Shown here: one piece after another, positions 8,328 to 15,784 of the stretch
How the letters are laid out: each line of letters begins with the position of its first letter
Position numbering within the stretch: position 1 is the first letter of the stretch
Source: Armatimonadota bacterium
Lineage (GTDB): Bacteria > Armatimonadota > Fimbriimonadia > Fimbriimonadales > Fimbriimonadaceae
Direction of reading: 5' to 3'
DNA: 64,000 bases
NCBI GenBank assembly: GCA_018268375.1
Contig: JAFDWS010000002.1
Coordinates: forward strand, 744,001-808,000
Position numbers and translations under genes: made by a program
The notes under the pieces: model-generated
Database searches by the model: none
What the model was told of the DNA's origin: nothing
What the model saw: only the letters and a program-made list of their open reading frames with translations

Positions 8328-9325
8328 TGCGCGACGTCGCACCCGTCGTGAAGCGGTGGCTCGATGAGGGCCACCGCTTTGCTTTGGCGACGGTCGTGGA
8401 GACGTGGGGCTCGGCTCCTCGCCCGGTCGGCTCGGTGATGGCCGTGCGAGACGACGGGTTAGCTTTCGGTTCGGTTTCGGCTGGCTGCATCGAGTCGCAC
8501 GTCGCCGCACAGGCTTTGGAGCACATGGGCGACGCCTCGGCAACCCGGTTGGACTTTCGTAGTGTCAGCGATGAGGAGGCGCTCGAGGTCGGGCTTTCTT
8601 GCGGCGGGAGCATCACGGTCTTGCTGGAACCCAGTGCCTCAGTCGACCCCTTTCAATGGGAGCAGATAGACCGCTTCGTCCGCGACGGTGTCACCTTCGT
8701 GCGAGGATCGAATGTCACGACAGGCGAGGCTCGGCTCTGGCCCTCGTGCGACTTGAACCAATCCTTCGACGACGCGGCGATGGCGATAACCGATCGGGGA
8801 GCAGGGGCCTTGATCGAGCTCGAGGGCGATCCCTGGTTCTTCAACTTGGTCCGAAAGCCAAGCCGATTGATCGTGATCGGAGCGGTGCATACGACGCAAG
8901 TGTTGGTCCGCTTCGCCCACGAGTTGGGCTTTCACGTGACGGTGATCGATCCTCGCGCCACGTTCGCCGACCCACAGCGGTTCACGGATCCGCCGGACGC
9001 GCTGATTGCCTCGTGGCCGCAGGACGCCATGGAAGGGCTGGAGCTGGACCGCGACAGCTATGCAGTGCTTCTCAGTCATGACTCCAAGATCGATGACCCT
9101 GCGCTTCGGCTGCTCCTTTCGAGCAATGTCGCCTACATTGGTGCTCTGGGCGGCCGACAAACGCAACAAAAGCGGAGGGATCGTATGGCTGCCGAAGGGT
9201 TTTCGGAGGGCCAGATCGCGCGCATACGGGGCCCGATTGGTTTGGACATCGGCTCGAAGACGCCCGCCGAAATCGCGCTAAGCATCATGGCCGAGGTCGT
9301 GCAGGTGATGCGTGGAAAGAGTTGA
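8327..9325 (+). CDS. XdhC/CoxI family Mo-cofactor maturation factor
   Basis: 332 residues. The N-terminal XdhC_CoxI domain includes ATVVETWGSAPRPVGS and the CGG motif (LSCGGSI); the C-terminal half is a Rossmann-type domain starting SRLIVIGAVHTTQVL, with VIDPRATFAD. Proteins of this family bind the molybdenum cofactor and help sulfurate and insert it into xanthine dehydrogenase-family enzymes, so the partner is very likely the upstream Mo subunit. ATG 8327 overlaps the preceding stop; the next gene starts inside this one. Confidence 0.92.
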   Translation: MRDVAPVVKRWLDEGHRFALATVVETWGSAPRPVGSVMAVRDDGLAFGSVSAGCIESHVAAQALEHMGDASATRLDFRSVSDEEALEVGLSCGGSITVLLEPSASVDPFQWEQIDRFVRDGVTFVRGSNVTTGEARLWPSCDLNQSFDDAAMAITDRGAGALIELEGDPWFFNLVRKPSRLIVIGAVHTTQVLVRFAHELGFHVTVIDPRATFADPQRFTDPPDALIASWPQDAMEGLELDRDSYAVLLSHDSKIDDPALRLLLSSNVAYIGALGGRQTQQKRRDRMAAEGFSEGQIARIRGPIGLDIGSKTPAEIALSIMAEVVQVMRGKS

Positions 9326-9899
9326 GGCCCTCGTCCTCGCGGCAGGGACGTCGAGCCGGATGGGGCAGAACAAGCTGTTACTTCCGTGGGACGGATCGAG
9401 CGTGGTCGGCTCGCTCGTTACGACCCTGAAAGCTGTGGGATTGGCTCCTCTTGTCGTGACGGGGCACGAATCTGAAAAGGTGACAGCCGCAGTGGCGGGA
9501 GCACGGACCGTCTTCAACCCGAACTACCGGGATGGCATGGGGCACTCGATCGCGGCTGGAGTCTGTGCACTCTCAGAAGCCGATGGAGTCCTGATCGTGC
9601 TCGGCGATATGCCCGGCCTTCGTATCGACGTACTGAAGCTCATCCTGAGCGAGGGAGCACGTTACAGCGGTAACCATATTGTTAGGCCATCATATGAAAA
9701 CGATACTGAAGGCCACCCGGTCTTGTTCGGCTCGGAACACTTCCCGGCTTTGTCAGTGCTGACTGGGGACATCGGTGCGAAGGCAATCGTGGACTCAAAC
9801 AGAGACCGTTTGGTCCTGTTGCCGGTTGGGGGCCGGTACGATGACATTGACACCGAAGCAGATTTTCGCGTCGAAAAGGAGTCAAAGGGACGTGATTGA
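9312..9899 (+). CDS. MobA-like / MocA-type molybdenum cofactor nucleotidyltransferase
   Basis: 195 residues. The N-terminal LAAGTSSRMGQNK is the nucleotide-binding signature of the MobA-like NTP-transferase family; GDMPGL holds the metal-binding Asp. In Mo-hydroxylase clusters such proteins usually attach CMP to the pterin (MocA) rather than GMP. The start is GTG 9312, inside the 3' end of the xdhC-like gene (14-base overlap), and the stop lies inside the start of the formate-THF ligase gene. Context fixes the role better than sequence does. Confidence 0.88.
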   Translation: MERVEALVLAAGTSSRMGQNKLLLPWDGSSVVGSLVTTLKAVGLAPLVVTGHESEKVTAAVAGARTVFNPNYRDGMGHSIAAGVCALSEADGVLIVLGDMPGLRIDVLKLILSEGARYSGNHIVRPSYENDTEGHPVLFGSEHFPALSVLTGDIGAKAIVDSNRDRLVLLPVGGRYDDIDTEADFRVEKESKGRD

Positions 9900-11559
9900 A
9901 CAGGGCAACACTGAGGGCACGGGACGCCGACTGAACAACTTAGACATTGCGCAAGGGGTAGCGCTGAGGCCGATCGGAGAAATCGCCGATTGGCTGGGAC
10001 TCGGTCTTGAGGACTACGATCCGATCGGTAGGTACAAAGCAAAGCTTTCAGCGACCGGAATCAAGCGGTCGCAACAGGCGGCACAGGGCAAGTGCGTCTT
10101 GGTCACTGCGATCACGCCGACCCCTGCGGGCGAAGGCAAGACAACGGTTTCAATAGGGCTCGCCGAAGGGCTGAACCGGATCGGAAAGAAGGCCCTGCCT
10201 GCGTTGCGCGAGCCTGCCCTTGGGCCTGTGTTCGGGGTCAAGGGCGGTGCGTGCGGAGGCGGCTACAGCCAGGTCTTGCCAATGGAGGACATCAACTTGT
10301 TCTTCAACGGCGACTTCCCTGCCATCACCGCTGCGCACAACCTCTTGTCCGCGATCCTCGACGCATCCCTGCACCAGGGAAACCCCTTGTCCCTCGACCT
10401 TCGGAAAGTCTGGTGGCCGCGTGCGGTCGACATGATCGACCGGTCTCTCCGTGAGACCGTGGTCGGCCTCGGTGAAGGAAACGGGCCCGTGCGGGGAGAC
10501 AAGTTTGTCATCACACCGGCGAGCGAGGTCATGGCGGCCCTATGTATGTCCACCTCCCTTCACGACTTGAAAGAACGGCTGGCGAGGACAGTGGTCGGCA
10601 CGGACACGTCTGGCGCGCCGGTGACGGCGGGTCAGCTCAGGGCAACGGGACCGATGGCGGCGCTGATGCGTGATGCGATCAGGCCCAACCTTGTCCAGAC
10701 CGTAGAGGGCGGAGCTGCCCTCATCCACGGGGGCCCGTTTGGAAACATCGCTCACGGATGTTCTTCGGTGCTTGCGTCGCAGTGCGGGCTCGGCCTTGCC
10801 GATTACTTGGTCACTGAGGGCGGCTTTGGCTCCGACCTCGGCGGAGAGAAATTCCTGAACATCGTGACCCCGCACCTCGGGCGGGGACCCGACGCCATCG
10901 TTCTCGTGGCGACCGTCCGCGCCTTGACTTACCACGGAGGGGGCGACCTTGAGCGTGGCTGCTCTAACTTGGGCCAGCACATTCGGCACCTTCGCAACTA
11001 CGGCCCGCCCGTCATCGTGACTGTGAACCGTTTCTTGGAAGACTGCCCTACCGAACCCGAAGCCGTGTGCAAGTTTGCAAAGGACCAGGGGGTGCCGGCA
11101 GTCGTCTCCGACCCCTGGAATTCGGGCGGCGCGGGTTGCGAAGAGCTTGCTGCCGAGGTCGCCTCGCTATCGGCCTCTGCCAGCAACTTCCGGCGGCTTT
11201 ATGACGACAGCGATCCTTTTGCCACCAAGTTGTCAAAGCTCGTCCGCAACGCCTATGGCGGGCGGGGAGTCACCTTTGCGCCGGCGGCAGAACGGATGGT
11301 GAAGTGGCTCGAAGAGCACGGCTTGGACAAGCTCCCGGTCTGCGTGGCCAAGACCCAGTCGAGCCTCAGCGACGATCCTCGGCTCTTAGGTGCTCCGTCC
11401 GACTTTGATCTCCACGTGCGCGATATTCGGCTCTCGAACGGAGCGGGGTTCTTGGTGGCCATCTGTGGAGAGGTGATGCTGATGCCAGGCATGGGTAAGA
11501 ACGCAGCGGCCTTCCGGATCGATGTGGACGACGATGGAGTCATCCACGGCTTGAACTAA
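9892..11559 (+). CDS. fhs: Formate-tetrahydrofolate ligase
   Basis: 555 residues, the standard length. It makes 10-formyl-THF from formate, THF and ATP in cytoplasmic one-carbon metabolism. Signatures seen: the P-loop TPTPAGEGKTT at about residue 75, the EPALGPVFGVKGGACGGG block (aligning with the family LGPxFGxKGGAxGGG) and PMEDINLFFNGD. The frame is open further upstream to 9775, but GTG 9892 is chosen: it has an AAAGGAG about nine bases ahead, gives the family N-terminus, and overlaps the preceding stop by eight bases. Cotranscription with a Mo hydroxylase operon is notable; formate or a C1 unit may link them (inference). Confidence 0.95.
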   Translation: MIEQGNTEGTGRRLNNLDIAQGVALRPIGEIADWLGLGLEDYDPIGRYKAKLSATGIKRSQQAAQGKCVLVTAITPTPAGEGKTTVSIGLAEGLNRIGKKALPALREPALGPVFGVKGGACGGGYSQVLPMEDINLFFNGDFPAITAAHNLLSAILDASLHQGNPLSLDLRKVWWPRAVDMIDRSLRETVVGLGEGNGPVRGDKFVITPASEVMAALCMSTSLHDLKERLARTVVGTDTSGAPVTAGQLRATGPMAALMRDAIRPNLVQTVEGGAALIHGGPFGNIAHGCSSVLASQCGLGLADYLVTEGGFGSDLGGEKFLNIVTPHLGRGPDAIVLVATVRALTYHGGGDLERGCSNLGQHIRHLRNYGPPVIVTVNRFLEDCPTEPEAVCKFAKDQGVPAVVSDPWNSGGAGCEELAAEVASLSASASNFRRLYDDSDPFATKLSKLVRNAYGGRGVTFAPAAERMVKWLEEHGLDKLPVCVAKTQSSLSDDPRLLGAPSDFDLHVRDIRLSNGAGFLVAICGEVMLMPGMGKNAAAFRIDVDDDGVIHGLN

Positions 11560-11575
11560 GAACACGGACCTCGGC

Positions 11576-11581
11576 CACAAT
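11576..11581 (+). promoter_or_regulatory. -10-like box before galT
   Basis: CACAAT nine bases before the ATG, giving a leaderless or nearly leaderless transcript. TTGAAC at 11551-11556 could be a -35 with a long 19-base spacer. Confidence 0.4.
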
Positions 11582-11590
11582 CCTCATCGG

Positions 11591-12592
11591 ATGTCCGATT
11601 TCGTTCAGTCCCCACATCGCCGGTACAACCCGTTGTTACGCGAGTGGGTGCTGGTCTCACCGCACAGGACGCAGCGGCCCTGGCAGGGGCGAACGGAAGT
11701 CGCCAACGCGCAAGAGCGGATACATTACGATCCAGGGTGCTATCTCTGCCCTGGCAACGCCCGCGCGGGTGGGCACGTCAATCCGGGGTACGAGGGCACG
11801 TTCGTCTTCTCAAACGACTTCCCCGCCCTGCTTCCCGAGTCGGTCGACTGCCCGAACCCTTCGCCGCTTCTCCGGAGCGAGGCCGTGCGCGGCGAGTGCC
11901 GAGTTCTGTGTTTTTCCCCTCGTCATGACTTGACGCTCGCAAACCTCGAGCTCGGGGCGGTCGAAAAGGTCGTTCGAGCCTGGCAGACCCAAGAGGCCGA
12001 ACTGTTCGGAAAGTGGCGATGGGTGCAAATTTTTGAGAACAAGGGCGAGGTCATGGGGTGTTCTAACCCGCACCCTCACGGTCAGGTCTGGGCGAGCGAC
12101 TCGCTGCCAAGTCTGATCGGGCGCGAGGCCGAGGCACAGGCTCAGCACCTGGAGCAACACGGCACGGTTCTGCTCGAGGACGTGCGGGCTTTCGAAGAAA
12201 AGGACGGGGCGCGGGTCGTCGAGCGAAGCGATTCCTGGACCGTTGTCGTTCCCTTTTGGGCGGTCTGGCCGTTCGAGACGCTCGTCATGGCGCGGCGCCC
12301 GGTCGGCCGCTTGTCCGAGTTAACACCCTTGGAGGCGAAGGACCTCGCAGCAATCCTCAAGCGGTTGCTCATGCGTTACGACCGGCTCTTCGAAACTGAT
12401 TTCCCCTACAGCATGGGTTGGCACCCTGCTCCGACTGGTGCCTCTGGCTGGCAGTTGCATGCCCACATCTATCCGCCGCTCTTGCGGTCTGCCTCCGTGC
12501 GGAAGTTCATGGTGGGATATGAGATGTTAGCGGAGCCGCAACGCGACATCACCCCCGAACAGGCAGCCGAAATGCTGCGGACGGCACAATAG
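11591..12592 (+). CDS. galT: Galactose-1-phosphate uridylyltransferase
   Basis: 333 residues. GalT exchanges UMP between UDP-glucose and galactose-1-phosphate (Leloir pathway). The active-site SNPHPHGQVWA is at about residues 158-168, with the second His of HPH (about H163) as the nucleophile that carries UMP. Other family blocks: NPLLREWVLVSPHR at the N-terminus, CPGNARAGG, FSNDFPAL, and WHPAPTGASGWQLHAHIYPPL near the C-terminus. No other galactose gene is in the window. The TPR gene starts four bases after the stop. Confidence 0.95.
   Translation: MSDFVQSPHRRYNPLLREWVLVSPHRTQRPWQGRTEVANAQERIHYDPGCYLCPGNARAGGHVNPGYEGTFVFSNDFPALLPESVDCPNPSPLLRSEAVRGECRVLCFSPRHDLTLANLELGAVEKVVRAWQTQEAELFGKWRWVQIFENKGEVMGCSNPHPHGQVWASDSLPSLIGREAEAQAQHLEQHGTVLLEDVRAFEEKDGARVVERSDSWTVVVPFWAVWPFETLVMARRPVGRLSELTPLEAKDLAAILKRLLMRYDRLFETDFPYSMGWHPAPTGASGWQLHAHIYPPLLRSASVRKFMVGYEMLAEPQRDITPEQAAEMLRTAQ
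12585..12590 (+). promoter_or_regulatory. -10-like box before the TPR gene
   Basis: CACAAT inside the last codons of galT, six bases before ATG 12597. Could give a separate leaderless transcript; readthrough from galT is equally possible. Confidence 0.3.
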
Positions 12593-12596
12593 TGCC

Positions 12597-14123
12597 ATGA
12601 ACCAGATGGAGGAAGAAGTGCTCGCTGGCGCGATCGAGGCGATCGACGATCGCGACGAAGCCGCGGCCCTCAAGGCCATCGAAGCCGGCTTGACTGCTAA
12701 TTCAAGCTCGACCATACTGCTCGGCTGGAGAGCCTATTTGTTGTTGGGAACGGGCCAGCTCGAGGAGGGAGAAGTGCTTGCCCGTGCACAGGTCGCCTCC
12801 GCTCCTGACTCCGCCGAGGGCCACTTCGCGATGGCCGAGTACCTGGCCCGGCAGGGAGAGGGCGACTCCGCAGAAGAAGAATGGAGCCGAGGCAACGACT
12901 TATCTCCCGACGCGTACCTTGGGTTTCTCGTCCGAGGCAACGTGCTGTTCGCCGCTGGTCGAACGGACGAGCACTGCGCCATCGCGCAGGAGTTCGTGGA
13001 TGCTTATCCCAATTCTTGCAAGGCATGGGCCGATCTCGCCTCGGCGTTCAGGACGACAGGCTCTCAGGCCGAACTTGACCGCGTGCTGAAGACGATGAAG
13101 GAGCGGTGGCCGGACAGTCGAGGCACTGCCTACGCCGAAGCGATCAGTGCCCTTTCACGCCAGGACATGATAGAGGCGCGACGAATCTTGACAAAGGCTA
13201 TCGACGAGCGCGGCGGGACTCCCCTCCTTCATGCCGAGCTTGCGGCAAATTACTGCGTCACCAGTGAGCTTGACCTTGCGGAAGCTGAAGCCAACAGGGC
13301 TCTCGCTTCAAATCCCAACGATTTCAGAGCGCTCAGTGTCCTGGCCGACGTCATGGGGAAGCGAGGCGACAAAGGAGCCGAGACCAAGTTAAGGGCCCGA
13401 GCGGACCGTGCCCTTCCTGTTCTTCAGGTTTTGTCGAGGCTCCGGCAAGCGACTGCGCTTGCGAAGAAGGGAGATTGGAAGGGGGTTGTGGCCCTCGCGG
13501 ACAAGGAGACCGAAGCGTCTCCGGTCCTCAAACGGAGCCTGGCGACCATCCGGCTCAATGCTCTCGACCAGTTGGAAGACTGGGACCAAATACGGATCGG
13601 CCTGGCAGAGGCGCGAGAACTGAAGATTTCCGAGCCCAAATTGGCGCTGTGGGCGTCAAAGCTTGCGCGGCATGACGGCGACATAGCGGCTTCCATCAGG
13701 CTCCTCCAGGACGCCATCGCGGTCGAGCCACACAAACTCGACCTCCGTGCCGAACTCATCACGATTTATCGGTCCAACGGCGACCGTGAGAGCGAACTCG
13801 CCGCGAGCCAGCAGCTTGTCAACTCACTCGGTGGCGGCTCGCCCCACCAATACGCCCTCGCCTACATGACTCTTGACAAAGCGGGTCACAAGGAGGCCGC
13901 AAGTACGGTCTTGGCCCAGGCCGAACTTCTGTTCCCGCAGGACAAGACCCTCAAATTGATCTCGGCGACCCGGCGACTCGAGAGCGGCGACGCGAGCGCG
14001 ATCAAGGAGTTGAGGCAGACGCAACTCGGCAAGGGCCGCGCAGGATGCATGCTGTCGCTCCTGTCCCTCATGATGCGAAGCGAGAAGCGGATGCGCGAGA
14101 AGCGCGACAGGCACCGCCGGTAA
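12597..14123 (+). CDS. Tetratricopeptide-repeat protein
   Basis: 508 residues made almost wholly of helix pairs with the TPR spacing (small/aromatic residues in patterns such as LLHAELAANYCVTSELDLAEAEANRALASNP). No signal peptide or other domain. Such proteins are scaffolds for protein contacts; the partner is unknown. It lies four bases after galT and converges with the DUF1501 gene, with only nine bases between the stops. Confidence 0.82.
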   Translation: MNQMEEEVLAGAIEAIDDRDEAAALKAIEAGLTANSSSTILLGWRAYLLLGTGQLEEGEVLARAQVASAPDSAEGHFAMAEYLARQGEGDSAEEEWSRGNDLSPDAYLGFLVRGNVLFAAGRTDEHCAIAQEFVDAYPNSCKAWADLASAFRTTGSQAELDRVLKTMKERWPDSRGTAYAEAISALSRQDMIEARRILTKAIDERGGTPLLHAELAANYCVTSELDLAEAEANRALASNPNDFRALSVLADVMGKRGDKGAETKLRARADRALPVLQVLSRLRQATALAKKGDWKGVVALADKETEASPVLKRSLATIRLNALDQLEDWDQIRIGLAEARELKISEPKLALWASKLARHDGDIAASIRLLQDAIAVEPHKLDLRAELITIYRSNGDRESELAASQQLVNSLGGGSPHQYALAYMTLDKAGHKEAASTVLAQAELLFPQDKTLKLISATRRLESGDASAIKELRQTQLGKGRAGCMLSLLSLMMRSEKRMREKRDRHRR

Positions 14124-14132
14124 CCTGGTTCT

Positions 14133-15671
14133 TTAGGCTAGGAGGTCGTGCACAACGTGACCGTGGACGTCGGTCAGTCTGAAATCCCGACCTTGATAGC
14201 GGTAGGTCAGCTTCGTGTGGTCGACCCCGAGCAAATGCAACATCGTGGCGTTCATGTCGTGGATGTGGACCGCCCCCGGGGTGAACGTGTCCACCGATGG
14301 GTTGATCACTGAGCCGGAAGCGTCAACGATGTTGTAGCTGAAGTCGTCGGTGTGGCCGTAGCTGATTCCAGGCTTCACCCCACCGCCCGCCATCCACCTC
14401 GTGAAGCAGCGCGGGTGGTGGTCGCGGCCGTAGTTGTCCCTTGAGAGCGGACCCTGGCAGTACACCGTCCGGCCGAACTCGCCGCCCCAAACAACGAGAG
14501 TGTCGTCGAGCATTCCCAGGCGCTTGAGATCCTTGACAAGAGCTGCGCAAGCTTGGTCGGTGTCCTTGCACTGGCTCGGCAGGTCGACGGTCAAGTTGCC
14601 GTGCTGGTCCCATCCCCGGTGCCAGATCTGGATGAACCGGACTCCGCGTTGAGCGAGCCGCCGGGCCAGGAGGCAGGATGCAGCGAAAGTGCCAGGCTCG
14701 CGGCTGTCGGGGCCGTAAAGGTCAAAAACGTCGTCTGGCTCGCCTTTGAGATCCATCAGCTCGGGCACACTGGTCTGCATGCGATAGGCCATCTCGTACT
14801 GGGCGATCCGAGCGGCGATCTCGGGGTCTCCGAACTCGCTCAGTTGTGTTTGGTTGAGCTGGGCGATGTCGTCGAGCATCTCGCGCCGTGTTTTGCGGTC
14901 AAGCCCGTGCGGGTCTTGGAGGTAGAGGACGGGGTCGCCCGACGAGCGCAGGGCGACGCCTTGGTGCTCGCTGGGGAGGAACCCGGTGCCCCAAAGCCGG
15001 GCGAAGAGCGCCTGGTCCACCTTGCCGCTCGAGACCTTGGCGTGGAGCACGACGTACGTGGGCAAGTCTTCGTTCATGCTGCCCAGACCATAGCTGACCC
15101 ATGCGCCAAAGCTGGGGCGGCCGGGCAGTTGAGACCCCGTCTGGATATAAGTGACGGCGGGATCATGGTTGATCGCCTCAGTCCACATGGACTTGATCAC
15201 GCAAAGTTCACTGGCGATGGAAGCGGTGTGCGGAAGCAGCTCACTCACCCAGAGTCCGTCAGCGTTATTGTCATACTTTTGGAACTTAAACTTAGACGGA
15301 GCGACGGGGAACCTGGTTTGGCCGCTCGTCATCGTCGTGAGCCTCTGCCCCATTCGGATCTCATCAGGGAGGTCAGTGTCGAACTTCTCGTCCATCTTCG
15401 GCTTGTAGTCGAAGAGGTCCATTTGGCTCGGGCCGCCGTTCATGAAGAGCATGATCACGCGCTTAGCCTTGGGCGCGAAGTTCGGCATGCCGGGAAGTCC
15501 GGGGTGGCCATGGTGCTCGTCGGCGAATGCGGAAGCTGAGGCAAGGAACCCTGCACCGAGCCCTCCCCCTCGCAACAGGGAGTGGAGCGCGGCAGTGCCG
15601 ACACCCATGGCTGACCGGCCAAAGAGCTCGCGCCGGGTCATCAGGAGTTCATGTTCGCGACGTGGATCCAT
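14133..15671 (-). CDS. DUF1501 protein (sulfatase-like fold), Tat-exported
   Basis: 512 residues. The N-terminus carries [12 protein letters not shown] followed by a hydrophobic Gly/Ala-rich stretch, a twin-arginine signal. The body matches DUF1501: [26 protein letters not shown] and [17 protein letters not shown], a metal-site-like pattern of the alkaline phosphatase/sulfatase superfamily. DUF1501 genes usually pair with DUF1549/DUF1553 cytochrome-like genes, as here, but in this window the two are divergent rather than in tandem. Substrate unknown. A second ATG at 15641 would begin just before the twin Arg. Confidence 0.9.
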   Translation of the reverse strand: MDPRREHELLMTRRELFGRSAMGVGTAALHSLLRGGGLGAGFLASASAFADEHHGHPGLPGMPNFAPKAKRVIMLFMNGGPSQMDLFDYKPKMDEKFDTDLPDEIRMGQRLTTMTSGQTRFPVAPSKFKFQKYDNNADGLWVSELLPHTASIASELCVIKSMWTEAINHDPAVTYIQTGSQLPGRPSFGAWVSYGLGSMNEDLPTYVVLHAKVSSGKVDQALFARLWGTGFLPSEHQGVALRSSGDPVLYLQDPHGLDRKTRREMLDDIAQLNQTQLSEFGDPEIAARIAQYEMAYRMQTSVPELMDLKGEPDDVFDLYGPDSREPGTFAASCLLARRLAQRGVRFIQIWHRGWDQHGNLTVDLPSQCKDTDQACAALVKDLKRLGMLDDTLVVWGGEFGRTVYCQGPLSRDNYGRDHHPRCFTRWMAGGGVKPGISYGHTDDFSYNIVDASGSVINPSVDTFTPGAVHIHDMNATMLHLLGVDHTKLTYRYQGRDFRLTDVHGHVVHDLLA

Positions 15672-15784
15672 CCCTGCGCATTAGTGTACTGCGGCTCGCG
15701 TGCGGCGAAGTCAAGCAACGACCTCAACTTTACGAGTTCTTCCGGAGGGGCCTCCTCGTGTTAGAATCAAACGAAGAAGCGACG

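Noticed and set aside
6603..8543. 646-residue minus-strand frame opposite iorB
   Set aside because: Arg/His/Asp-rich antisense shadow in a GC-rich gene; the plus-strand gene is certain.
9775..9891. N-terminal extension of formate-THF ligase
   Set aside because: Inside the MobA-like gene; family length and SD favour GTG 9892.
15527..15784. N-terminal extension of the cytochrome-like protein
   Set aside because: It runs through the divergent DUF1501 start; the ATG at 15785 gives a proper signal peptide.
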